DNA of 64,000 nt from the NCBI GenBank assembly GCA_023653785.1, contig JAMKCH010044260.1:1-64000 (forward strand). Direction: 5' to 3'. The notes beneath the pieces are model-generated. The model did not search any database, had not been told where the DNA came from, and saw nothing but the letters and a program-made list of their open reading frames with translations. Positions 35,774 to 46,870 of this stretch are shown in pieces (position 1 is the first letter of the stretch; each line of letters begins with the position of its first letter). The position numbers and the translations under genes were made by a program. Origin of the DNA: Ophioderma brevispina (Eukaryota; Echinodermata; Ophiuroidea; Amphilepidida; Ophiodermatidae).

Positions 35774-36230
35774 TGGATTAAATGCTTCTCCTTTACGCTC
35801 AATATCTCACTTATTTTTCTTAATATTATTCTCCACAGATTCATAAAAACAAATGTGCTTGAGAAACAGCTAATACCACATGACAGCCATGTCTAAATGT
35901 ACACGCGGTGACTTCATTATTTAGCGGAAAGTTACTGAAGTGAAAAAGGGTATACTTCTCTCGATCTATGCAAACTGATTAGCGTAGTCTTAGCAGCATT
36001 TTTTGCCTTGATTTGAATTTCATGTGGACCATACAATTAATTTCCAATTATCCTTTGCATCCTTTGGAAAGTTCAAAGATTAAACACAACTTTGGGTAGG
36101 ACATTTCAAATAGCTATACTGTAATAAATTGTGAAAGAGGTGGATTGACTTCATTAAGGGACGAAGCTTAGTGTTATCAATGTTCATTGAACATCACACT
36201 TAAGAAAGCACGTCATTAAAAACTGACAAA
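35774..36230. other. Upstream region of LRR-GPCR 1
   Basis: 457 bp between the repeat end and the receptor start. AT-rich, with no obvious TATA/initiator pair. The 5' UTR and promoter of the receptor are expected here if the gene truly lacks introns. Confidence 0.4.
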
Positions 36231-39200
36231 ATGTCATATTTTCTTTATCGAATATTAGTATTCTTACTGCTTCTTAAATGCACTATGTCCTTAGAAAAGA
36301 TCTCCTTGGATGCATGCAATGTCACCCATGTTGATGTTACAAAGGTTCCAATCACAATTGCCTCAGGAAGTCATATTGGTGAGTCAAACATTCACTGCAG
36401 CGTGAATCTGAATGCAGTTGAAGACACTGGAATATCCCTAGAGTTGTTCTATTCAGGCAATGGCGGTACCTTCTCTTACTTGTACCTTGAAAGATTAGGT
36501 GATTCCACTGAACAATGTCTTAAGAAATATGTTTCAATTTCTTTGAGTTATGTACCTTGCATTGTAGTTCTAACAACGAACACATACAATTTGTACTTAA
36601 TCAATGCTGAAATGGATTTAAAGGCTCTGGCAGTAAACAAGTCAGTTCCAAGTTGTTCTCAATCTAATAAATATGAATCATCTTCATTTGAGAATGTTGC
36701 CCTTCCTTTATGTAATATTACAGATTACGATATAGTTAAGGAAGGCTATCAGCCAGATTTTTGGTCATTAATTACCGTCTATGATTTGAATTGCCAAATG
36801 GAGTGTATTTGTACTCTTGACTATAGAAAATGGACGACTCTCTGTGCTAATGAAAAGGACAGTGTTGCGCTTGTCATATATGATCCGTACACTGTAGAGC
36901 TATCATTTGAAGCCGTAGGGTTAAGTGAAGTTTTACCTAATGCTTTTTACGGACTCAGTGGATTGCAAAAGTTATATTTAGGTGAGAATTATTTACGCTC
37001 ACTGCAAACCAATATTTTTGATAGTCTCTTTGAGTTGCACGTACTGCGTCTTGACAGTAATGAGCTGTCATCTGTGTCTGAAGGGGTATTTGATGGTTTG
37101 ATTCGATTATTGGTACTGCATCTTAACGATAATCACCTTTCTTCGCTGCCAAAAGGAGTCTTCGATCATCTTCTTCAATTAGAACAGCTATACTTGGACA
37201 GCAATCAGCTGACTTCATTTCCTGAGGCATTTTTTGATAATTTGGTTCAATTGGAAAATCTATATATTGAAAACAATCGTCTGGTTCTGTTGAATGTGGC
37301 TGTATTTGATGCCATTTCTCGGATGAAATTACTGCACCTGAGTAATAATAAACTTGGTTCACTTCCAGAAGGATTATTTGACGATCTTGTTCGATTAGAA
37401 CGGCTATACCTGGACAACAATGAACTGACTTCATTTCCTGAGGCCATGTTTGATAATTTGGTTCAATTGCAACACCTATACATTGAAAACAATCGGTTGG
37501 CTTCGTTATATGTGGGTATATTTGATACCCTTTCTCGGATGAAATTGCTGCGGCTGGGTAATAATCACCTGACCGCAGTCCCTATGAATATATTTAATGG
37601 TCTTGCTGCTCTACAAGGCCTATATCTTAATAACAATATGCTGACTTCATTGGCTCCGAGGATTTTTGCTTCGACTTATTTGCTTCAATTAAATTGGTTA
37701 CGACTTAACTTCAACATGTTGAAGCTGTTGCCGCCGGGTATATTTAATGCTCTGACTCAATTGAGAGGACTGTATCTCGACAATAATGAGCTAATGTCAT
37801 TATCTGCTGATGTATTTCGCACTCAGACCCAGCTGGTGCAATACAACTTCACAAGAATAACTTGAACGTTTTACCTACCGGTGTATTTGATGGTCTTGAT
37901 CAGTTGAGAGAACTGTCTTTGTCCAACAATAGACTGACATCACTACCTTCAAGGGCATTTGATTCGTTGAGTCAATTATTATCGCTTAATCTTGACTACA
38001 ACCAGCTAATAACACTTCCCGACGGCGTATTTAATACTCTAGCTCAGGTGCAGGAGATACACCTTGAAAGAAACCACCTGACTTCATTACTCAAAGGTGT
38101 TTTTACTGGTCCATTAACTTATTTGTGGTGGCTACCCCTGTACCATAATCACTTAACCACATTGCCCACGGATATTTTTCATGGTCTAACTCAACTGGAA
38201 TATCTAAGCCTCAATAACAATCATCTGGTTTCAATACCGATAGGTGTATTTGACGATCTACCTGAGCTAAATCGCCTATACCTTCACGGGAACCAGCTAA
38301 CCTTCTTATCTCTGCAAGTATTTGATGGTCTGACTAAGTTAGAGGGGCTTAGTCTTAATAACAATCAGTTGATGTCACTGTCAAAAGGTGTATTTGCTGC
38401 AATATCAGCCCATTTGCGGTGGCTATGGCTTGATAGCAATAACTTAACATCATTAGATAATGGGACATTTAATGATATGTTTCAGCTAAAGCATCTTAAT
38501 CTGGAAGACAATAAATTGACATCTCCGCTTGTGGGCGTATTCACTGATCTGATACATGTAGAGGAGCTACATCTGGACAACAATCGTCTTTCGTCTTTGC
38601 TTGAGGGCATGTTTCATGGTTTGACCGAGTTGATAGAGCTACGCCTTGACAATAATGGACTAACATTTTTAGCTGCAGGTGTATTTGATAGTTTGCTTCA
38701 GTTGAAGCAACTTAACCTCAGCAGCAACAACCTTACTACATTACCTGCAGATGCTTTCAAAGGTTTAGATCAGTTGGAATGGCTTAACCTTGAAAACAAT
38801 CAACTGGCCTCATTTCCTACAAATGTATTTGATGCTCTTGTGCAGTTGACAACGCTCAGTCTTAACGAAAATAAGTTGAGCACACTACCAGAAGCCTTCT
38901 TTGGCGGTCGGAGTTATTTCAGCTACTTATACCAGGCTCGGTTACATTGGCTATTTCTTGACACCAATCAACTATCGGTGTTGCGTTTGGGTGTATTTGA
39001 CAATCTACTGGAATTATTTGTTCTGCAGCTCAACAACAATTTACTGACCTTTTTGCCAAACGGTATATTTGATGCTCTGTCAAATTTACAATTAATAGAT
39101 CTCCACTATAACAATCTGAAATCACTGCCGGCTGGCATATTTGATGGTTTAGCTCGGATAGAAAAGCTATTCCTGGATTTCAATCAGCTTAGCTCTTTGC

Positions 39201-41519
39201 CTGAAAATATATTTCAAGACATGAATCAATGTTTTTTGCTCAGACTTAATAACAATTACTTGTCATTACTACCTAAGGACTTGTTCAACGCTTTGTCTCA
39301 GTCACTAATATGGTTAATGCTTAATCAAAACCAGCTGAGCTTTCTACCTTATGGTGTATTTGACGATATGATTCACTTGGAAGTTTTGGATCTCAGCGAC
39401 AATCAACTGGCAGCATTGCCTAGGGGGGTATTTAATTTGTTGAAGAAATTATTGAAACTAGAGGTTAAAAACAATCGACTAGGTTCGTTGCCAATAGATT
39501 CATTTATCCAACTGGCGAAGCTTCGTGTATTCTCCTTTGCCAAAAATGAACTGGTTTCTCTCCCAAACCACTTATTTCAGTATATGCATTCGTTACATGA
39601 TTTGTTTTCTTAACCACAACTCATTACTTACATTCCCCAAAGCCATATTCGAGTCGTTAGTAAAATTAAGAAACCTGCATGTAAATGACAATCATATATC
39701 AGACTTACCTGTTCGAATTTTTAACAATATGATCTCTTTGCAGTACCTAGATATAAGTGCCAACATGTTGACTAAAATGGAAAATATTAGTTTCCAATCC
39801 CTCACTGAGTTGCAGTTCTTGAATATTTCTAATAACCGTTTAACAAATATACCTCAATTTGGCTCACTTCATAATTTGCAAATAATAGATTTGAGCAAAA
39901 ATCAATTTGTAGGTTTGGACCTAAATAGATTCAACTCCATACCGGCAACTATTTTCCTCTCTTTGGAGCTCAATAACATAACTGATATTTCAATTGACAC
40001 TTTAAAAGTTTAATTAATTTGCGAGTTTTTAATTTGAGAAATAACATGTTGAGTTATATTAGACCAGGTGTCTTTATTAATCAATATAATGTTACCAGCC
40101 TAATCTTACCAAATAACCAATTGTCAAATATTGTCAGGGGTTCGTTTTCTGGTTTATTTCAACTACAAAACCTTGAAATTCAACAGAACAAACTATACGC
40201 CTTACCAGCAGGTACTTTTGATAATTTAACTCAATTGCAATTTGTCAATGTCTCACAGAATTTCATAACCAAAATTGGTGACGGGATATTCAAAGGTTCT
40301 ATTTATCTAGAAACGCTTGATCTGCGTTTGAATTCCCTCTTTCTTGTCTCAAAATCTTCTTTCATTGGACTGGACAATTCAACAATATTAGTAGACGAAA
40401 GTGCAACATGTTGCTTTGGTATCAACTCAAATTGCATTTCCCGGTATCCTAGACCCGTCTACCTATCGTGTAAAAGGATGCTAGACGACATTCTACTACG
40501 GGTATCCATGTGGGTACTTGGTCTATTTGCTGTTGTGTGCAATGCGTATGTATTTTACCTCCGTTCTATGGACAAACAATCCAATAAAATTCAAACATTG
40601 CTGATACTAAATCTGTCCCTTTCGGATTTCCTAATGGGAGTCAACATGACCTTATTGGCATCTGTTGACGCTTACTATGCAGATTACTTCCCATCTTACT
40701 CTGATGAGTGGAGGAAAGGTGCAATATGCAAATTAGCTAGTATTCTGTCATTGCTGTCAAGCGAAGTGTCCGTGTTTCTGATAACCTTGTTAAGTTTTGA
40801 CAGATTTCAAGGAGTCAGGTATCCATTTAGTGATCGTCGTTTAACACATAAGTCTGCTGCGTTTTGTGTGACAATGATATGGGGCACTGGTATCATGTTG
40901 AGTGTGATTCCAAATGTGCTATCTGGATGGTTTTCAGATGTTTTTGAAATCTCAGAGGTTTGTGTGGGTATTCCAATTGTTAGAAGGCCTGTAAGTGTAA
41001 CAAATCTAAGCACTGTCGAAATAAAAAGCCAAAATGTCGAGATTGTTAATAGGAGATCTATAGACTACGTCTATTTAGATATTATCAACCTATTTGTTGT
41101 TGAAGAAACGCCAGTATCAAAACATTCTGTTTTTGGGAGCTCTCAAATCATAGGTACCAAATTGGCAACGTACTTTTCCATAATAACCTTTATTGGCATC
41201 AATCTCATGTGTTTCGTGGTTGTTGCAATTATCTACGTGCAGATTTTTCTGACTGCAAGAGAGACGTCAAAAAAAGCAGGACGAAAACAAGATGAAAAGA
41301 GAGAGATACGTATGGCCATGAAGATGTCATCAATAGTCCTGACGGACTTTTGTACTTGGGTTCCGCTGGTCTTGATTAGCATCCTTGCACAGTGTAAAAG
41401 TTATAACGGTAGAACCAGTTGTGTATGCTTGGATTGTCGCTTTTATTATACCAATCAATTCTGCCATTAATCCATTTCTTTACACCATTATAACACTTAT
41501 TCAAGACAGAAGTAAATGA
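36231..41519 (+). CDS. LRR-GPCR 1: LGR/GRL101-like receptor with 48 LRRs, single exon, four one-base frame breaks
   Basis: A cell-surface receptor of about 1762 residues once four one-base indels are discounted. Residues 1-20 are a signal peptide. Cys29, 56, 96 and 110 form a CUB-like domain, and Cys188, 192, 194 and 205 an LRRNT cap. Forty-eight LRRs of ~24 residues run from ~222 to ~1383 (LxxLxLxxNxLxxLPxGVFD). A hinge with Cys1394/1395, 1402 and 1414 precedes TM1 (~1422). TM2 has LSDFLMG, TM3 ends in DRF (1524-1526), TM6 has FCTWVP and TM7 NPFLY (1747-1751), with an 11-residue tail. No LDLa module, unlike GRL101 or relaxin receptors. ECL2 is long (~70 residues). Breaks: a base missing at 37839-37840, an extra T in 39605-39608, a T missing near 40009-40011, an extra A in 41396-41399; three are in homopolymers. 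The ligand is unknown; LGR relatives bind glycoprotein hormones or relaxin-like peptides. Confidence 0.9.
37213..37644 (+). repeat. 216-bp (three-LRR) tandem duplication inside LRR-GPCR 1
   Basis: CTTCATTTCCTGAGGC occurs at 37213 and 37429, exactly 216 bp apart, followed by nearly identical text (TTTGATAATTTGGTTCAATT and 'GAAAACAATCG'). LRRs 5-7 are thus a recent copy of LRRs 8-10, or the reverse. The size is a whole number of LRRs, so the frame is preserved. Confidence 0.85.
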
Positions 41520-41589
41520 GAGAATTTGCGTTAGAGGCGAAGATTTCGTTGTTGATGCTAAAGGTAGTCTCTACCAAAGGAAAATATTC

Positions 41590-42808
41590 AAACATACTAT
41601 GACTTCAACATACTATGACTTCAACATACTATCACTTCAACATACTATCACTTCAACATACTATCACTTCAACATACTATCACTTCAACATACTATCACT
41701 TCAACATACTATCACTTCCACATACTATCACTTCAACATACTATCACTTCAACATACTATCACTTCGACATACTATCACTTCCACATACTGTCACTTCCA
41801 CATACTATCACTTCCACATACTATCACTTCAACATACTATCACTTCAACATACTATCACTTCGACATACTATCACTTCAACATACTATCACTTCCACATA
41901 CTATCACTTCAACATACTATCACTTCAACATACTATCACTTCGACATACTATCACTTCCACATACTGTCACTTCGACATACTATCACTTCCACATACTAT
42001 CACTTCCACATACTATCACTTCAACATACAATCACTTCAACATACTATCACTTCAACATACTATCACTTCAACATACTATCACTTCAACATACTATCACT
42101 TCGACATACTATCACTTCGAAATGCTATCACTTCGACATACTATCACTTCCACATACTATCACTTCCACATACTATCACTTCGACATACTATCACTTCCA
42201 CATACTATCACTTCCACATACTATCACTTCCACATACCATCACTTTCACATACTATCACTTCCACAAACTATCACTTCAACATACTATCACTTCAGCATA
42301 CTATCACTTCAACATACTATCACTTCAACATACTATCACTTCAACATACTATCACTTCAACATACTGTCACTTCCACATAATATCACTTCGACATACTAT
42401 CACTTCGACATACTATCACTTCGACATACCATCACTTCAACATACCATCAATTCAACATACCATCACTTCGTCATACTATCACTTCATCATACTATCACT
42501 TCATCATACTATCACTTCAACATACTATCAATTCAACATAATATCACTTCCACATACTATCACTTCAACATACTATCAATTCAACATACTATCACTTCAA
42601 CATATTATCACTTCAACATATTATCACTTCAACATATTATCACTTCAACATATTATCACTTCATCATACTATCACTTCAACATACTATCACTTCGACATA
42701 CTATCAATTCGACATACTATCACTTCGACATACTATCACTTCGACATACTATCACTTCAACATACTATCACTTCAACATACTATCACTTCAACATACTAT
42801 CACTTCAA
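41590..42808. repeat. 16-bp minisatellite, ~76 copies, unit CATACTATCACTTCNA
   Basis: Almost perfect 16-bp periodicity over 1.2 kb. The base after TTC varies among A (most units), C, G and T. Other variants are ACTGT, ACCAT, ATTAT and CAATTC. The variants cluster: a run of four ATATTATC units at about 42600-42660 and TTCATCATAC units at about 42470-42510. The array starts about 70 bp after the receptor stop codon. It contains no stop codons in two forward frames, which explains two 260-308-codon ORFs here (unit TSTYYHFNILSLQHTI); these are not genes. Confidence 0.97.
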
Positions 42809-43829
42809 TTTGAAAAAAGTTTTGATCTGAGGTCATAGGGTTTTCTCCACTCCCGTTGGTGTATAAGGGGGGGGGGGTTGGATACATGATTGGTTTGGGT
42901 TTTTGACCACACAAAAGGTGACTCGGAGCGCTTGGAAGTAATCGATAATTGCCATGTCACTATCCACTAGAGAGTGTGTTACCATTTTTTATACATTGTA
43001 CTTTATTTGGGTTCATCATCATTTCTCTCTATAGGCCCATGTTTTCAAAGTTCATGTCATTTTTGTGTTTTTTTTCAAAGTATTGTATATAATAAACAAA
43101 TAATTAACAACGCCTAAAAATATAAGGAAAACAATCGCCATCAGGTAATCTTTGTGAACATTTTATTCCTTATAACTTGTATGATCTGATAGTTTAGTCG
43201 GGAGATAGGGTTCCCATGCACCCCATTGATATATTTTTCTAACCTACTTTTTTGTAATCCTCAAGGTGTCTAGGGAATGAATTTTGGATGTTCCCCAAAA
43301 TTAATATTGTCCCATGGGGTTCCTTTGGCGGCCATCTTGGCAGCCATTTTGGATTCTGATGAAAATTGATTATCAACATAACTTTTGAAATATACACCAT
43401 AGGAAAACAAATGACACCATTGTTTGGGATAATTGGAGCATGAGAAATACATTGAGAGGGTTATTTTCATGATTCAAACAAGTCGGATACATTAAAAAGC
43501 CGAAAATGAAAAATAAATCACCATTTTTTGTAAAAGGAGCTCTTTTTGGTACATGTACATAGAGATAGATATTGTTATGTTATTGATCTATTTACTTTTT
43601 TTCTAGGCGCAGGACTTATTGTAGTATTAGTTAGAACTGGTGTTGGTGAATTAACAAAAGAGTAATTAAATATTACACTGCAAATATACTGAGAAAAAAA
43701 CATTTCCCAGAAAAAATACCGTTATTATATTCTATATTCTTTTATTGAACTCATCCAAGCAAATTAAAATGAAACGATTAACACTCGGAGCATACAGAAA
43801 ATTACGATACCATGCATATAATAATCATA
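42809..43829. other. Spacer
   Basis: No gene. AATAAA at about 43091 is a possible poly-A signal for the upstream receptor if the minisatellite is in its 3' UTR. An ATGGCGGCC-like motif on the minus strand lies near 43330. The ORF at 43270-43470 has no domain. Confidence 0.45.
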
Positions 43830-43994
43830 CACTGCAAAAACGCGTTGTTTAAAAGTTTAAACAGTTGTTTAAAAGTTGTTTAACAAGTTGTTAAACGAGT
43901 GAACTAAACACAACAGTTGTTCAGTTCACCCGTTAAACAACTTGTTTAAACTTTTGAATAACTGTTTCAACTTTTAAACAACGTTTTCTCTGTG
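43830..43994. mobile_element. 165-bp hairpin MITE with CACTGCAAAAACG ends
   Basis: The left arm (CACTGCAAAAACG, then GTTGTTTAAAAGTTTAAAC, GTTGTTTAACAAG, GAGTGAACT) is mirrored by the right arm (AGTTCACCCGTTAAACAAC, AACTTTTAAACAACG, CTCTGTG). The whole unit folds on itself. CACTG-type ends suggest a hAT relationship. The flanking ATAATCATA and ATAAGAATA might be a decayed target duplication. Confidence 0.75.
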
Positions 43995-44980
43995 ATAAGA
44001 ATATTATTTATACAATACGTAATGAAATGGTACGTAATGATGGTACATATGAAAAATTAAACTGAGTATGTTTAGTTACATTCTTCTAGCCACCATTGTT
44101 TTACGCATTGTTAGAAATACATTTCTATATAGGAATTCTTTGGTCTTGTTCGGCGGTGGCGGCCAAGCTCCTCATAGCGCAAAAACTGCCGAAAGAGTCA
44201 TTGGGACGAGACTGACACAGTTGTGTTTGAAGTGTCAAGTCAGGGCGGTTTATAAAAGATCCGTGAGTGGCGAGCTGGGGAAATTCACGTACGGAGACGC
44301 GACCCGATCTAAATTGCATTGCTTTCGTCGGTGGTGCATAATGTGCTGCAAAACTATCATCAAAATCGTTTTTTAAAGACGGACTGAGAGGATGCCACAT
44401 GCGGTCAAACGAATCATTCACTGGTGGGTGGCATAGGCCCAACTGGACGGGCCTGGTACATGGGCCGCAGCTATAATAGCGGTGACCCTGACGATTGAAC
44501 ATGAGGTCAAACCAGCCTCGTTCAAAAGGGATCCCGTTTTTGACCGTTATTTCAATACAAAAAAAAAATACTTACCACTGGAGTTTGATTCTCAACTCCA
44601 ACGGATTTTGAGTGCAAAATATTGATATTAAACTATTTTGACTTTAGAATATTTGTCAAGTTTTCGTGATCACGTGCTAAACCTATGGGAACGGCAAAAA
44701 CGACGGCTATCTGCCGGCCCCCCCTGGTCTTGTTTTGTTTTGCTTGTAAAAGTTTGTTGTTGCGCCCAATCCAGTACACAAAAGGTCCACCCTTTTGGTG
44801 GTAAGGCAAAAAACTTTGTTCAAAGCTTAGTTCATCCCGATGTTCCATATGTCACGATTTTCGGTCACATAATACACTTATAAAATCATGTTAGAAATTC
44901 TGGACAAACATTGTGTATCGATAGGTTGCATTTAAACCACCAAAACTTTGTTTAGATAAAAAAAGCTTAAACGTTTAGTG
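43995..44980. other. Spacer with a GC-richer segment at 44150-44520
   Basis: The ORFs on either strand of 44068-44502 (102 and 125 codons) arise because this segment is GC-richer than its surroundings. Neither shows a recognisable domain. It may be an old interspersed repeat or part of an exon; I cannot tell. Confidence 0.35.
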
Positions 44981-44984
44981 ACTA

Positions 44985-46870
44985 ACCTTTTTCAGAGGGC
45001 CATCCCGTCAAGGTTGTTCCTTTCAGCTTTACTTTTCGTTATATCTGTGGACATTTTAGCCTGAATATCAGAAATAACAGCAGTATTAACGGGTTTACTA
45101 TACCCTATGAAAAAAATACCGTTTGAGTTCCTTCTAGCAATGCTGAAATTAAAATCAGTCAGGTGTCTGACGATGCAACCATCTTGTACAAGAGATTCTC
45201 GCAGTTATTGAAACAGTTAAGCGTGTAGCGAGTTCAGGATTAAAGTTAATATGTCAAAAACGAAGGAATTTGGCTGAAAATGATCATATCCCTAACGACA
45301 AGATTCAGATAAATTGGTAAGCGGGTCCAAATTAAAATATCACTTGGAATATACTGCGGTCTTAATAAACAAGATGTTCAGAAATTTAAATTGGAATTTT
45401 AAATTAGACAAGTTGGATAAAAGTCTTTCTGTTGAAAAGAAGAGATCTTACTTTCTTTGGTAAATCAGTTATTATGAAGACACTTGGCTTTGTCTCCGTA
45501 TATATAACATGAGTATAATTGTCTACGCATGATTATGTAATTAGAAAAATTGATATCAATCTATATTACTTTCCTTTGGAATGCAAAGAGACAAAATTAA
45601 AAGTACATGTGTGATAATGATCTACGCAAGTGGTTGGTATTCGAATACCAGTAAATGCAAGACGTGATGCACATTAACAAATTGGGTTAAAAGGATTGCA
45701 AATCCTAGTTTTGCAAGATGGAAACTTATCCTCTCTATCACCCCCCTTCCCCCCCCTTTTAGACAAACTGGTGAAAACATACTAATCTTCAAAATGAATT
45801 GTAGCATCAAACTCATTTTCCATACTTGTATAACCGAAATATTCCTAAATTCTACCAAAACATCACAAGCTGGCATAAGTCACACCGTGTGTAAATGAGC
45901 CATTAACTCGCGTAGATATTAAAAATGAACTAATTTGGGGAAAACGATACATTATAATAATAAACTCACTTTTTTTTGAAACATTGGATCAATGCGACTT
46001 AGTCTACATTGAGACATATGCACTTCAAATGGTTTTATATCAGTTTAAGAGGTTGTGGATATAGTGAAAACTCCAATGGTATCCACGAATACAAAGTAAT
46101 TCTTGCAAGCATTCCCAGACAATGGAGAACTGTATTAGACAAAGAAAGACAACTCTGAGTCTTGGCAAAAGAGTACAAATGTATTACTACTTGGAATGGT
46201 CAAAATACAACGCAGAAAATCTTTCTAAGATTCGTTGTAACCATATTGTAATTCCATATTAGTTGACTCAAATCGCTCACAATCGAGTCGTGCACTCAGT
46301 TCGAAATATTTGAACACCTTCTTTGGAAGATATTCACTGGGAAACAATTTGGATACAACAAACTATAAACCTGACAACTCATATGAAACTAGTTTGAATT
46401 CAATTTTAAAATCCTACATAATAAATCTTGCCCTCTGGTAAATTACTCCAAATATGAATATATACTTCTAACACTTGTTTTCTACGTAATGGTTTGTAAC
46501 AATTACGACATTGTTTATCCACATGTCAACATGTCACTACTTTTTATGGAGAAAAAGTGTCTCATGCAATACTATCAGCAATCCTATAAACATTGATATC
46601 CAATTTTAACTTTTAATTTGGTTGTAAGTGAAGGAAAATCAGAAAAACGTTAGTCGTACTACAATGGATCTTGACCGTAGGAAAATATACTATTTTCAAC
46701 TTCTTGGTGTTAAAAAAAGATCAGACCATAGCAAAATTTGAAAGATAAATCTGTACAATTTGTTCAAGATTGATATGAAAATGTTTATTCCATGAGAGAC
46801 TCCAACTCAAAACCTGATATTGAACACTTAAGTCGATGCTTGCTTGAAGAACGGTTAAGATATAAACTAA
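44985..46870 (+). pseudogene. L1/Tx1-like LINE relic (RT palm, thumb and downstream region)
   Basis: Plus-strand reverse-transcriptase blocks in shifting frames, in L1/Tx1 order. 'RQGC' is followed by SALLFVISVDILA near 45005-45065. EIKISQVSDDATIL at about 45148-45190 stands where functional copies have YADD. Then KVNMSKTEGF-like sequence lies at ~45245, 'KILGIYCGLN' at ~45335, 'RSYFLW' and 'FLWNAKRDKIK' at ~45570-45600. Farther on, 'YKVILASIPRQWRTVLDKE' is at about 46090-46145. Frequent indels and the changed active-site Tyr/Ala mark it as dead. The amino-terminal endonuclease half was not identified upstream. Confidence 0.7.

Noticed and set aside
36231..41519. Programmed ribosomal frameshifting as an explanation of the four breaks in receptor 1
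   Set aside because: Four separate shifts of alternating sign without slippery-site/pseudoknot context would be required; homopolymer indels explain them more simply.
41599..42541. Two overlapping ORFs of 260 and 308 codons
   Set aside because: They are translations of the 16-bp minisatellite, whose length is not a multiple of three and which lacks stops; the 16-residue peptide repeat is an artefact.
41590..42808. CRISPR-like array
   Set aside because: The 16-bp units are contiguous with no unique spacers; this is a minisatellite in a eukaryotic genome.
44125..44502. 125-codon minus-strand ORF and 102-codon plus ORF
   Set aside because: They overlap on opposite strands in a GC-richer patch with no recognisable domain and no splice or promoter context.
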